Positions 39,106 to 52,854 of a stretch of DNA of 64,000 nucleotides are shown piece by piece. Below the pieces are notes generated by a model. It made no database searches and was not told the DNA's origin. It worked only from the letters and a program-made list of their open reading frames with translations. Numbering within the stretch: position 1 is the stretch's first letter; each line of letters begins with the position of its first letter. The translations under genes were made by a program, and so were the position numbers. Source of the stretch: Skermania sp. ID1734 (GTDB lineage Bacteria; Actinomycetota; Actinomycetes; Mycobacteriales; Mycobacteriaceae); contig NZ_VLIY01000013.1 of assembly GCF_007489285.1 (NCBI RefSeq), positions 81,036 to 145,035 of the forward strand, in the 5' to 3' direction.

Positions 39106-40078
39106 ACGAGGATGTTCGGGTCCGCCACAGGCTCGCGGCGGCCGTGACGACGAGCACCACGACGATGACGCCCAGCGATACCACCGTGGGGATTTCCGGA
39201 ACCGCGATACCCTCGCCGCCGTTGATGAACGGCAGCGAATTCTCATGCAGCGCATGCAGGATCAGTTTGACGCCGATGAAGGCCAGGATCAGCGACAGGC
39301 CGTAGGACAGGTAGACCAAGCGCTCCAATAGTCCGCCGATGAGAAAGTACAACTGCCGCAGGCCCATCAAGGCAAATGCATTCGCAGTGAAAACGATGTA
39401 CGGCTCTTTGGTGAGCCCGTAAATGGCCGGAATGGAATCCAACGCGAATAGCAAATCCGTGAACCCGATCGCTACCAGTGTCAGCAGTAGCGGCGTGACC
39501 ACCCGTTTACCGTCGATCTTGGTGACCAGTCTATCGCCGTCGTATTCCTCGGTCGTCGGCAGGAGTCGTTTGACCGCGCCGATGATTTTGGTTTCGCGTT
39601 CGGTTTCTATTTCTTCCTCGTGACCATGTTCTTTCGTCAGTTTCACGGCGGTGTAGATGAGGAAGATGCCGAAGAGGTAGAACACCCAACTGTAGGCATT
39701 GATGGCGGCCGCGCCGACGGCGATGAAAATGCCGCGCATCACCAGCGCCATGACTATGCCGATCAGCAACACCTTCTGCTGATATATCCGCGGCACGGCG
39801 AATGTCGACATGATGATGATGAAGACGAACAAGTTGTCCATCGACAGTGCCAGTTCGGTGATATATCCGGCGAAATATTCGCCGCCGTGGTCGGTGCCCC
39901 ACTGCCACATGACAATAACGCCGAACAGCACTGCCAGGCCCACGAAAATCGCGTACCACATGCCGGATTCGCGAAGTGTCGGCTCGTGCGGTCGCCGCAC
40001 GTGCATGTAGAAATCGAAAACGAATAAAGCGAGAATCCCGGCGAGCGTCAATACCCAACCGAGCACACCAACATGCAT
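39092..40078 (-). CDS. terC: TerC-family manganese exporter-like membrane protein
   Basis: A 328-residue protein with about nine hydrophobic segments. ELALSMDNLFVFIIIM and GFTDLLFALDSIPAIYG are the two acidic TerC motifs that form the metal path. An acidic/His-rich cytosolic loop (KEHGHEEEIETE) lies between the halves. TerC/Alx proteins export Mn2+, often to load secreted enzymes. GGAGG at 40088-40092 is the ribosome-binding site and is part of the riboswitch described upstream. ATG at 40078. Confidence 0.93.
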   Translation of the reverse strand: MHVGVLGWVLTLAGILALFVFDFYMHVRRPHEPTLRESGMWYAIFVGLAVLFGVIVMWQWGTDHGGEYFAGYITELALSMDNLFVFIIIMSTFAVPRIYQQKVLLIGIVMALVMRGIFIAVGAAAINAYSWVFYLFGIFLIYTAVKLTKEHGHEEEIETERETKIIGAVKRLLPTTEEYDGDRLVTKIDGKRVVTPLLLTLVAIGFTDLLFALDSIPAIYGLTKEPYIVFTANAFALMGLRQLYFLIGGLLERLVYLSYGLSLILAFIGVKLILHALHENSLPFINGGEGIAVPEIPTVVSLGVIVVVLVVTAAASLWRTRTSSSTTA

Positions 40079-40087
40079 CGAAACGGA

Positions 40088-40222
40088 CCTCCGGTAGACC
40101 TGTCTGGACACCGGAGGTCTCTCCCGCTACGTCGATTCACGTCGAGCAGCCAGCGGCCCCGGATCGACGACTGTGTCGATCGTGTTGACGAGGCAACCGC
40201 GAGTTCGGGGATACTCCCCTCC
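40088..40222 (-). promoter_or_regulatory. yybP-ykoY (Mn2+) riboswitch controlling terC translation
   Basis: The terC leader opens with GGAGG (40222-40218) followed by GGAGTA, and closes with GAGACCTCC (CCTCC at 40117-40113), forming P1 around an approximately 110-nt aptamer that also contains CGTCAACACGAT; these are the hallmarks of the yybP-ykoY Mn2+ riboswitch. The same CCTCCGGT (40117-40110) is perfectly complementary over 8 nt to ACCGGAGG (40095-40088), which contains the terC ribosome-binding site. Ligand-bound P1 would free the site; without Mn2+ it would be masked. Confidence 0.85.
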
Positions 40223-40262
40223 ATTGCTAACTCATTCAACCACACCCAAACCGGGCAAACCG

Positions 40263-42794
40263 CTACTCGTCGGCTTCGTCACCACCTGGGTCACCGCCAC
40301 GGATCGACCACAGCAGCCCGTCGAGCTCATCCGGTTTGACCAGCACCTCCCGCGCTTTCGAGCCCTCACTCGGGCCCACCACGCCACGGGTTTCCATCAG
40401 ATCCATCAGGCGCCCGGCCTTGGCAAAACCGACCCGCAACTTGCGCTGCAGCATCGAGGTCGAGCCGAACTGCGAGCTGACCACCAACTCCACGGCCTGC
40501 AGGAAGACATCAAGGTCATCCCCGATATCCGGGTCGACGTCCTTGCGTTCCCCCGCCTTTTGCGTGGTGACGCCTTCGGTGTATTCCGGCTCCGCCTGGT
40601 TCTTGGTGAAGTCGACGACGGCCTGAATTTCCTCGTCGGTGATGTAAGCGCCCTGCATGCGGACCGGCTTGCTCGCACCCATGGGCAGGAACAATCCGTC
40701 GCCCATACCGATGAGCTTCTCGGCGCCGGGCTGGTCCAGGATGACGCGTGAGTCCGTCAGCGACGAGGTCGCGAACGCGAGCCGGGACGGCACGTTGGTC
40801 TTGATCAGACCGGTGACCACATCGACAGACGGTCGCTGGGTTGCCAGCACCAGGTGGATACCGGCGGCGCGGGCCTTCTGGGTAATGCGCACGATGGCGT
40901 CTTCGACGTCACGCGGCGCCGTCATCATCAGGTCGGCGAGCTCGTCGACGATGGCGAGGATGTACGGGTAAGGCTTGTAGACCCGCTCGCTACCCAGCGG
41001 CGCGGTGATCTTGCCCGAGCGGACCTGCGCGTTGAAGTCGTCGATGTGGCGCACCCGGTTGGCCTGCATGTCCTGGTAGCGCTGTTCCATCTCCTCCACC
41101 AGCCAGGCGAGCGCGGCGGCGGCCTTCTTGGGCTGGGTGATGATCGGCGTGATCAGGTGCGGAATGCCCTCGTACGGCGTCAGTTCCACCATCTTCGGGT
41201 CGATGAGGATCATCCGCACCTCGTCGGGCGTCGCGCGCTGCAACAGCGACACGAGCATCGAGTTGACGAAGCTGGACTTACCGGAACCGGTCGAACCGGC
41301 CACCAGCAGGTGTGGCATCTTCGCCAGGTTTGCGGACACGAAGTCGCCCTCGATGTCCTTACCCAGGCCGATGACCAGAGGATGGTGATCCTTGCGCGTC
41401 GACGGCGCGGACAGCACGTCGGACAGGCGCACCATTTCCCGGTCGGAGTTGGGCACCTCGATACCGACGGCGGACTTGCCGGGGATCGGGGCGAGCAACC
41501 GGACGTTGTCGGTGGCCACCGCATAGGCGATGTTGCGCGCGAGCGCGGTGATCTTTTCGACCTTGACGCCCGGGCCGAGTTCCACCTCGTAACGGGTGAC
41601 TGTCGGGCCGCGAGTGAAGCCGGTGACCGCCGCGTCGATCTTGAACTGCTCCAAGACCTCTGTGATCGCCTCGATCATGGCGTCGTTGGCGCGGCTGTGC
41701 TTCTTTGGCGGGTCGCCCTCGATCAGCAGAGACATGGGCGGCAGCGCGTAATCGCCGTCGGGCACCCGGTCGGTGACGAATTCGGCGGTTTCCGCCTTCG
41801 GTGCGGCTGGCTTCGGTTTGCGCGCGGGACGCTTGCGCTCCGGTTCAGCGGCCGGTGGTGCAGGCGGGGTGGAGATGACCTCAGTCACGGCCTCGGGCAG
41901 CGCGAACTCGTCGGCCGGGTAGTTCTCTTCCGGCGTGCTGCGGCGGCCGCGTTGCGGTTCAGTCGGCGCCTCGTCGACCGGGTAGCCGTCCGCGTCGAAG
42001 AAGTCCGCGTCAAGCTCAGCGTCGTAGTCGCCGGTACCGCTGAGAAGATCGAACAATTCCCGCACCCGTTCGGGAATTTCGCGGATGGTCGTCCCGGTCA
42101 GCAGCAGTACACCGAAAACTATTGCCAGCAGCAGCAACGGCACCGACAGCCACGCGGTGAGCCCTTGCGTCAGCGGTCCGCCCGCGACGTAACCCACAAA
42201 TCCGGCGGCCCGCGCGCGACCCGCCGCGTCTGCGGGTGCCCCCGCGGCGAGGTGCCACAGACCCAAGACTGGTAGACCTGCCAGCAAGGATCCCAGGACG
42301 AGCCGCGGCCGAACTTCCGGCTTCGGCTCCGTCCGCATCAAGATGATGGCGATCGCGCTGGCGATCACCGGGATCACCATCGATGCCGAGCCGACCACAG
42401 CACGCACCGCGGTCTCGATCCATCTACCGACCGGACCCGCGGCCGAGAACCACGTGCTCGCGAGGACGATCGCGCTCACCGCGATCAGGCCCAGCGCGAT
42501 GCCATCGCGGCGGTGTCCGTGTTCGATGTCCTTGGCCATGCTCACCGTCCGGGTGGTTGCGCCGAGGCCCTTGGCCATCATCGACCAACTTGCGCTGATG
42601 CCCCGACCGACCGATGCCAGCGCGCCGCCCGAGCGGCGGTTGGCGGTACGCGGTGCCGGCCGGTTCCGCGGGGTGGACACCGTGCGCGTGCCACGGGTGG
42701 ACTTCGGCCGCGACTTTGCTGCCGGCGATCGCCCCGACGTGCTCGACTGCGCCCGTGACCGAGACGCCGTGGTACCGCCCGACTTACCTGCCAT
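40263..42794 (-). CDS. ftsK: DNA translocase FtsK/SpoIIIE
   Basis: An 843-residue septal DNA pump. Basic Arg/Ser/Pro N-terminus, four membrane spans (about 100-240), a linker rich in Pro/Glu/Lys, then the motor domain with VAGSTGSGKSSFVNSML (Walker A) and ILAIVDELADLMM (Walker B), and the winged-helix gamma domain at the C-terminus (STSMLQRKLRVGFAKAGRLM). Pumps chromosome termini at division. ATG at 42794. Confidence 0.96.
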   Translation of the reverse strand: MAGKSGGTTASRSRAQSSTSGRSPAAKSRPKSTRGTRTVSTPRNRPAPRTANRRSGGALASVGRGISASWSMMAKGLGATTRTVSMAKDIEHGHRRDGIALGLIAVSAIVLASTWFSAAGPVGRWIETAVRAVVGSASMVIPVIASAIAIILMRTEPKPEVRPRLVLGSLLAGLPVLGLWHLAAGAPADAAGRARAAGFVGYVAGGPLTQGLTAWLSVPLLLLAIVFGVLLLTGTTIREIPERVRELFDLLSGTGDYDAELDADFFDADGYPVDEAPTEPQRGRRSTPEENYPADEFALPEAVTEVISTPPAPPAAEPERKRPARKPKPAAPKAETAEFVTDRVPDGDYALPPMSLLIEGDPPKKHSRANDAMIEAITEVLEQFKIDAAVTGFTRGPTVTRYEVELGPGVKVEKITALARNIAYAVATDNVRLLAPIPGKSAVGIEVPNSDREMVRLSDVLSAPSTRKDHHPLVIGLGKDIEGDFVSANLAKMPHLLVAGSTGSGKSSFVNSMLVSLLQRATPDEVRMILIDPKMVELTPYEGIPHLITPIITQPKKAAAALAWLVEEMEQRYQDMQANRVRHIDDFNAQVRSGKITAPLGSERVYKPYPYILAIVDELADLMMTAPRDVEDAIVRITQKARAAGIHLVLATQRPSVDVVTGLIKTNVPSRLAFATSSLTDSRVILDQPGAEKLIGMGDGLFLPMGASKPVRMQGAYITDEEIQAVVDFTKNQAEPEYTEGVTTQKAGERKDVDPDIGDDLDVFLQAVELVVSSQFGSTSMLQRKLRVGFAKAGRLMDLMETRGVVGPSEGSKAREVLVKPDELDGLLWSIRGGDPGGDEADE

Positions 42795-42880
42795 GGCACT
42801 CAGATTAGTCGCAAACGCAACAGCCACACCATCCGCAACACCTGTCTCAGTAAGGAAGAGGTTGTGATATCAGTGGCGCA

Positions 42881-43503
42881 TCAGATGCTGCGGTCCAATC
42901 CCAGTACCGCTTGCACGGCGTGGGGCTCGCCAGTCGCCTCGATGCGCACCTCGTCACGACCGAACGCGTGCAACAGCAACTCCGACGGTTTGGCGGTGAT
43001 CGTGACCGTCGAGTCACCGCCCTTGTGCACGACCTCCCGACGCCCGTCCGGTGTCGCGAGAACCACGGTCACCGGAGCCGAGCGGTAGGCCATTCGGCCC
43101 ATTCTGCGCACGGCCGACCACAGCGTGGCCTCGTCCCGATCGTCGAGTCGGCGCGGTTCCCAGCCAGGTCTGCCGCGACGAACGTCCTCGTGGTGGACGA
43201 ACATTTCGGTGGTATTCGCGAAAGTGTCCACCGGTCGCAGCGGCGACCACACGGGCGGTCCGCTGCGAATCTGGTCGAGTAGATGCGCGAACTCTTCCCG
43301 CGCGACTTTGCGGCGCACCCGTTCGGTGTAGCCGGCCAGTTGCTTGATCAGGATGCCCGGACCCGTATCTGGACGGCGTTCGCGAATAACCAGGTGTGCG
43401 GCCAGGTCCCGAACTGTCCAATCACCGCAGAGCGTGGGGGCGTCCGGACCGGTCTCAGCCATCGTCGCGGCGAGTGCCTGCCGTTCCCGTTGCGCGAGAG
43501 TCA

Positions 43504-43504
<1 letters not shown>
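42881..43504 (-). CDS. TIGR03085 family metal-binding protein (DinB/maleylpyruvate isomerase-like)
   Basis: A 207-residue four-helix-bundle protein: DWTVRDLAAHLVIRERRPD carries the first metal histidine and MFVHHEDVRRGRPGW the others, the arrangement of the DinB/MDMPI superfamily. Some relatives use mycothiol as cofactor; the reaction here is unknown. Its ATG shares a base with the RNase J stop (TGATG), so it is translated as a second gene of that unit. Confidence 0.82.
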
Positions 43505-46244
<2,740 letters not shown>

Positions 46245-46279
46245 CTACTCCGATCGTGTCGCCGATCGGCGTGTCGCCA

Positions 46280-46926
46280 CTAACGGATCGCGTCGGTGAT
46301 CAGTTCATCGCCATTGTTGTAGGCGTACTGCCGACCGATTGTCGTGTCGTGGTCCAGCGCGGCGACGATCGTTGCCGCCACGTCGCCGCGGCTGACGCTT
46401 TGCGCGGAACCGCCCACCGAGATCCGTCCGGTCGGCTCGTCGAGGGTGAGGCGGCTGGGTTTGAGGATGGTCCAGTCGAGGTTGCTGGCCGTCAGGTGAG
46501 CGTCGGCCGCAGCCTTGGCTTCGGCGTAGTGGAAGAACGAGTTCGACGGGTCAACGCCGTCGTCAGTGCCGGCACCGAAGTAGGAGACCATCACGTAGCG
46601 AGTGACGCCGGATCGCGCCGCCGAATCCATGCTGCGGATTGCGGCGTCGCGGTCGACGGCGTAGGTTCGCGCGGGATTTCCGCCACCCGCGCCAGCCGAC
46701 CACACCACCGCGTCGAATCCGCATAGTAACTCGTCGGTGCCGGCGTCATCGAGGTTCTCCACGTCCGCAACCCGCGGCGTGGCACCCGTTTGTGCGACGT
46801 CGCCCGCGTGGTCTGGGTTGCGGATGATCGACGTCACCCGATAGCCGGCGTCGACAAGCATCGGCGCGGCGAGCAGCGCCACTTTGCCTGGCCGCCGATG
46901 ATCGCAACGTTGGGATAAGAAGGCAT
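46280..46926 (-). pseudogene. NAD(P)-binding SDR (NmrA/YwnB-like), frameshifted near its start
   Basis: The frame from GTG 46882 gives 200 residues of an atypical SDR/NmrA-like protein (VALLAAPMLVDAGYRVTSIIRNPDHAG onward in short pieces; YVMVSYFGAG and WTILKPSRLTLDEP are typical). The missing nucleotide-binding start is present one frame away: an ATG at 46926 encodes MPSYPNVAIIGGQ, and deletion of one G around 46887-46888 separates it from GKVALLAAPM. Restoring one base rebuilds the GGxGK Rossmann loop. Either a genuine inactivating frameshift or a single-base sequencing error; the rest of the frame is intact, which favours the latter or a recent event. Confidence 0.65.
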
Positions 46927-46945
46927 ATCCGTAAACTACGGCGAT

Positions 46946-47245
46946 ATGAGGCGTGGCGAGGTGTGGTCGTACACATCGACCACTCGAACGCCGCGAGTGC
47001 TGGTGGTATCGAGCGACATGCTCAACTACGCGCGCCTGCCAATCGTTGTCGACGTCACCGAAATCGAATCCTCCTTCACCACGCTCGGCCTGCTAACGGT
47101 CAGCCTTGGCGACGGCATCGGTTATGCGCGTTGCATGGGGCTGTTCAGGGCTGAACCGTCCCGCTTTGAGGCGCTTCTCGCCCAAGTTTCGGACGACGTG
47201 ATGGAGCAGGTCGATATGGCGTTACGCGTGGCGCTTGACCTGTAA
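46946..47245 (+). CDS. MazF/PemK-like toxin family protein
   Basis: A 99-residue protein starting MRRGEVWSY with RVLVVSSDMLN and VVDVTEIE, the pattern of MazF/PemK/CcdB-fold endoribonucleases. No antitoxin gene precedes it; its start lies only 19 bp from the divergent SDR start, so there is no room. TAAACT (46932-46937) lies 8 nt upstream without a Shine-Dalgarno sequence, suggesting a leaderless message. The next gene, 45 bp downstream, has a ribbon-helix-helix-like C-terminus and may be its partner in reversed order. Toxicity is untested. Confidence 0.7.
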   Translation: MRRGEVWSYTSTTRTPRVLVVSSDMLNYARLPIVVDVTEIESSFTTLGLLTVSLGDGIGYARCMGLFRAEPSRFEALLAQVSDDVMEQVDMALRVALDL

Positions 47246-47260
47246 TTTTCGGTCATTGAC

Positions 47261-47291
47261 TGGCGTCAGATATGGCGTCACCATGGCGTCA
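47261..47291. repeat. Three helically phased TGGCGTCA repeats before the ribbon-helix-helix-like gene
   Basis: TGGCGTCA occurs at 47261-47268, 47273-47280 and 47284-47291, spaced 12 and 11 bp, about one helical turn. The third copy ends on the first base of the downstream ATG. Such iterated short sites are typical operators for ribbon-helix-helix proteins; here they sit between the MazF-like gene and a gene with that kind of domain. Confidence 0.7.
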
Positions 47292-47743
47292 TGGATCTCG
47301 ATACCTACACCGCCCGATTACGCGACGATTTGCGCGCCGCGGCCGCGCTCGGCGACGAGCGAACCCAACAGATTGCGGACGCGCTGTCCACTGCGGCAGC
47401 CACGTCCGCACGATTAATGCTGCTCAATGCTTTGTCCGACTTCGCCGCGTCGGTCAATGAATCGCTCGAGCATGTGTCCGTGCACGTGGAAAGCGATGGC
47501 ACGCACGTGCGCGCCGATGTTCGAGCGAAGGACGAATACACCGAATCGCCTGGGCACCCCTCCTTCGAGGAGATGACCGGCGACATCAGTCGGGTGACGC
47601 TGCGTCTGGTCGAGCAGATCAAGGCCCGTGCCGAGGAGGCCGCCGCGCAGAGCGGGCAGTCGCTGAACGCCTGGCTCTCCAACGTAGTGCAGGGCGCCTT
47701 GCGCGATCAGATGTGGCGCGGCGGCAACAACCGCTACTATTAG
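47291..47743 (+). CDS. HicB/Arc-like protein with C-terminal ribbon-helix-helix-type motif
   Basis: A 150-residue protein. The N-terminal 100 residues are helical and acidic without a recognised family. The end, RVTLRLVEQIKARAEEAAAQ followed by SGQSLNAWLSNVVQGALRDQ, is the strand-helix-helix pattern of HicB/Arc-type DNA-binding antitoxins. No ribosome-binding site is visible because the start codon sits in the TGGCGTCA array. Its TAG is part of a KstR-type palindrome. It may autoregulate and/or neutralise the MazF-like protein upstream. Confidence 0.7.
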   Translation: MDLDTYTARLRDDLRAAAALGDERTQQIADALSTAAATSARLMLLNALSDFAASVNESLEHVSVHVESDGTHVRADVRAKDEYTESPGHPSFEEMTGDISRVTLRLVEQIKARAEEAAAQSGQSLNAWLSNVVQGALRDQMWRGGNNRYY

Positions 47744-47754
47744 AACTTGTTCTA
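47741..47754. promoter_or_regulatory. KstR-type palindrome upstream of the SRPBCC gene
   Basis: TAGAACTTGTTCTA is a perfect 14-bp palindrome fitting the KstR operator consensus TnnAACnnGTTnnA of sterol-catabolism genes in mycobacteria and rhodococci. It begins on the stop codon of the preceding gene and ends 25 bp before the SRPBCC ATG. No kstR gene is in the window. Confidence 0.6.
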
Positions 47755-47779
47755 GTCGCAGCGCGGGCGGGAGTTGGGC

Positions 47780-48223
47780 ATGGCGGTTTCCGGAAGCAAA
47801 GAATTCGATGTCAAGGCCACCCCTGCCGAGGTGATGGCGGTGGTCGCGGCTGTCGAAGAACTTCCCAATCGATCTAAGGCGCACCGCTCGGCCGAAGCCG
47901 AGACTCGTTACGACGACGGCCGGCCGAAACGCGTGCGCGCGAAGGTCAGCACCGCGGGGTTCAGCGACGAAGAGGTCACCGACTACACCTGGGACGACGA
48001 CCACAAGGTGACCTGGACGTTGGTGTCGAGCGGTGTGCAATCCAAGCAAGTCGGGTCCTACACGCTAACACCGACCGACAACGGCACCCACGTGCTGTTC
48101 GAGTTGGAAATCGACGTGAAGGTGCCAATGCCGGGCTTTCTGTTGAAGAAGGTGCTCGGCGGGGCGCTCACGTCGGGGAGCAAGGACTTTGCGAAGTACG
48201 TGGAGAATCGGCCGAAGTCATAG
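47780..48223 (+). CDS. SRPBCC (START-like) family protein
   Basis: A 147-residue polyketide cyclase/dehydrase-type helix-grip protein (SGSKEFDVKATPAEVMAVVA at the start, then VTWTLVSSGVQSKQVGSYTL and ELEIDVKVPMPGFLLKKVLG). The fold has a deep hydrophobic cavity for lipids, sterols or polyketides. GGGAG precedes the ATG. The KstR-type palindrome upstream suggests induction with sterol catabolism. Specific ligand unknown. Convergent with the flavodoxin gene, 19 bp apart. Confidence 0.82.
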   Translation: MAVSGSKEFDVKATPAEVMAVVAAVEELPNRSKAHRSAEAETRYDDGRPKRVRAKVSTAGFSDEEVTDYTWDDDHKVTWTLVSSGVQSKQVGSYTLTPTDNGTHVLFELEIDVKVPMPGFLLKKVLGGALTSGSKDFAKYVENRPKS

Positions 48224-48242
48224 GTCGCCGGTCAGCACATCC

Positions 48243-48691
48243 TCAGGCCATCATCGACGCAGCGACCGTCGCGCCCAACTCCCAGCAGGCTTCCAAGTCC
48301 TGTTTCGTCGGCTTACCCGAGACCACTACGTACTCAGCGGCTTTCACCCAGCCCAGTCCGGTGGTGATCGACGTGACACCACGCTCTGCACCTTCGGTGC
48401 CCTGATTGCCATGCATGTATAGCCCGAACGGGCGCCCGCCCGTCGAATCCAGGCACGGATAGTAAATGCAGTCGAAGGCGTGTTTCAGCGCACCGCTCAT
48501 GTAACCGAGGTTCGCCGGGGTGCCGAGAAGGTAGCCGTCGGCTTCCAGGACGTCGGTCGCGGAGACGGTCAACGCCGGCCGCCGAACGACATCCACGCCC
48601 TCGATCTCGGGATCGGTCGCGCCCTTCACGACCGCCTCGAACATCTCCTGCATGAACGGAGACGGCGTGTGATGGATGAGCAGGAGAGTAC

Positions 48692-48695
<4 letters not shown>
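48243..48695 (-). CDS. Flavodoxin-like NAD(P)H-dependent oxidoreductase
   Basis: A 150-residue flavodoxin-fold protein: LLLIHHTPSPFMQEMFEAVV (FMN phosphate loop region), YLLGTPANLGYMSGALKHAF (second FMN loop) and LYMHGNQGTEGAERG. Probably an FMN-dependent quinone or azo reductase. The ATG overlaps the stop of the upstream membrane protein gene by 4 nt (ATGA), placing it as third gene of dapB-membrane protein-flavodoxin. Confidence 0.82.
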
Positions 48696-51041
<2,346 letters not shown>

Positions 51042-51046
51042 GAGTC

Positions 51047-52792
51047 TCAGGCTCGCATCTCGTAAGCGCCGTCGTAGCTGGCCACCTGTTCCCACACCCG
51101 GTCGAAACGGCCCGTGTCAACGACCGGCTTGCGAATGGCGCCAAGAGCCCACTCCTGCTGCGCAGTAGTCGAACTCGGTCGGCCCAGCAGCGTCACGGCA
51201 TGTGCGGAGAAGTCGCGGATCTGGAAATCGAAGATCTGATCGAGGACGTCCGCGTCGAGGCCCATGATGTCAGCCTGCTCGAGAATCAACTGGCCGTAGA
51301 CAACCAGCGAGAACAAGTGTCCGCCGACCAGCAGGAAATCGAGATCCTGCTGTTGTTCGGCGCTCGGCGCCGCGGTGAGCATCAACTGCTTCAGGGCCTG
51401 TGCTTGTTCATAAAATCGCGCGACATTCGTTGTGCTCGAATGCTTTTCGTACACCCGGGTCCAATCGGCGAATTGCACCTTGGACGCGCCCCGAGCCGGG
51501 CCCTGCGCCCAGAAGAACACGTCGTCCGCCGGATCGTTGCGCGTGCCGATTTCGGGATATTCGGTGGGGTTGAACAGGTAGTTGGGCATGAACTTGAGGA
51601 TCTGCGCCACGTTGACGTGCACCGTGCCCTCGAGGCGCGGCAACGTGCCGATCAGCTGGGACGCCTCGCAAAAATAGGTGTTCTTCTCGAACGCCTTGGC
51701 CGCGATCACGTCTTTCAGCAGTGTCATCACGGTCTCCCCCTCGGAGGTGACCTTGGACTTGGTGACCGGATTGAACAGCAGATAACGCCGGTCGTCGAGG
51801 CTGGCGCTGCGGAAGTAGTCGATAGCCCGGTCACTGAACAGCTTCATCGCGACCAGCCGGGCATAAGCGTCGACGAAACCCGCACGCACATGCGGGAAGT
51901 CGGTGACGGGATTGCCGTACAGGATGCGGTTGTTGGCGTGCGTGATGGCCTCGTAAAACGAGTGCTCGCACATCCCGATCGAGCCGCTGCACAGGTTGAA
52001 CTTGCCGACGTTGACGGTGTTCAGCGCCGCCGAGAACGCCTCCGGACCGGCGTGCAGAATGTCTTCCTCGCGAACCGGATAGTCGTGCAGCCGGAACTGG
52101 CTGACGTACATCTGTCCGTGCACCACGCTGTCGATCAGTTCATAGTTGGGGTGCTGGCTGTCCGCCGCGAACCAGATGTACCCCTCGGCCCCGGCGACGT
52201 CGTCGCGCCGGCCGAAGACCGACACCATGGACGCGACGTTGCCGTTGCCGATGTAGTACTTCTCGCCCGAAGCGCGAAACGCGATCCCGTCCTTTGCGTC
52301 TTCGTCGCTCGCTGGAGTGAGCACAAGATCGGTGTTGTAGATATCAGCGCCGTGGTCGCGCTCGGACAAGCCGAAGGCCATGACGCCGCCCGCGTCGAGG
52401 TGCTCAGCCGCCCGCAGCTTGGCGTCTTTGTTCTCGCTCTGCCAGATCGGGCCGAGACCGAGGATGGTGACCTGCTCGGTGTACCAGTAGGCGAGGCCGT
52501 AGAAGCCGAAGATCTCACTCAGCGCCGCATTGCGTGCCGTGTCCCAGCGCTTGTTCGGGTCCCCGTCTGCATATTCGGACGGGGTAAGGAACGTCGCAAA
52601 CAATCGCTCACGTTTGACGAAATCGAGAAAGTCCGAGACCCAGACAGCGTCGAGATCGTCACGCAGCAGTTGCTGCTTACCGCGCTCCTCGAACCAGTCG
52701 ATGGTCGCGCGCAGCAGTCGACGGGTCTGGCCATCGAAGTGCCGGGGCTGGTAAGTATTCGGGTTGAACAGCAACGAGCCGTTGTCTGCCAT
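51047..52792 (-). CDS. Large acyl-CoA dehydrogenase family protein
   Basis: A 581-residue acyl-CoA dehydrogenase, about 200 residues longer than ordinary FadE proteins. GLSERDHGADIYNTDLVL and SGEKYYIGNGNVASMVSVFG are the flavin-binding core; the C-terminal extension (after about residue 430) is helical, as in ACAD subfamilies acting on bulky or long-chain substrates. Pairs with an alcohol dehydrogenase gene, suggesting a lipid or alcohol oxidation unit. Confidence 0.88.
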   Translation of the reverse strand: MADNGSLLFNPNTYQPRHFDGQTRRLLRATIDWFEERGKQQLLRDDLDAVWVSDFLDFVKRERLFATFLTPSEYADGDPNKRWDTARNAALSEIFGFYGLAYWYTEQVTILGLGPIWQSENKDAKLRAAEHLDAGGVMAFGLSERDHGADIYNTDLVLTPASDEDAKDGIAFRASGEKYYIGNGNVASMVSVFGRRDDVAGAEGYIWFAADSQHPNYELIDSVVHGQMYVSQFRLHDYPVREEDILHAGPEAFSAALNTVNVGKFNLCSGSIGMCEHSFYEAITHANNRILYGNPVTDFPHVRAGFVDAYARLVAMKLFSDRAIDYFRSASLDDRRYLLFNPVTKSKVTSEGETVMTLLKDVIAAKAFEKNTYFCEASQLIGTLPRLEGTVHVNVAQILKFMPNYLFNPTEYPEIGTRNDPADDVFFWAQGPARGASKVQFADWTRVYEKHSSTTNVARFYEQAQALKQLMLTAAPSAEQQQDLDFLLVGGHLFSLVVYGQLILEQADIMGLDADVLDQIFDFQIRDFSAHAVTLLGRPSSTTAQQEWALGAIRKPVVDTGRFDRVWEQVASYDGAYEMRA

Positions 52793-52854
52793 TCGCTGGC
52801 CTTTCCTTCGGCGACGAACTGAAACCTACCAGCGCCGCCCGACACCGCCACACG

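Noticed and set aside
40854-42275. A long plus-strand frame opposite ftsK
   Set aside because: FtsK motor and Walker motifs are clear on the minus strand; the plus-strand product is Arg/Gly/His-rich without homology.
51200-52822. A 540-codon plus-strand frame opposite the large acyl-CoA dehydrogenase
   Set aside because: Antisense shadow caused by high GC at third positions; low-complexity product.
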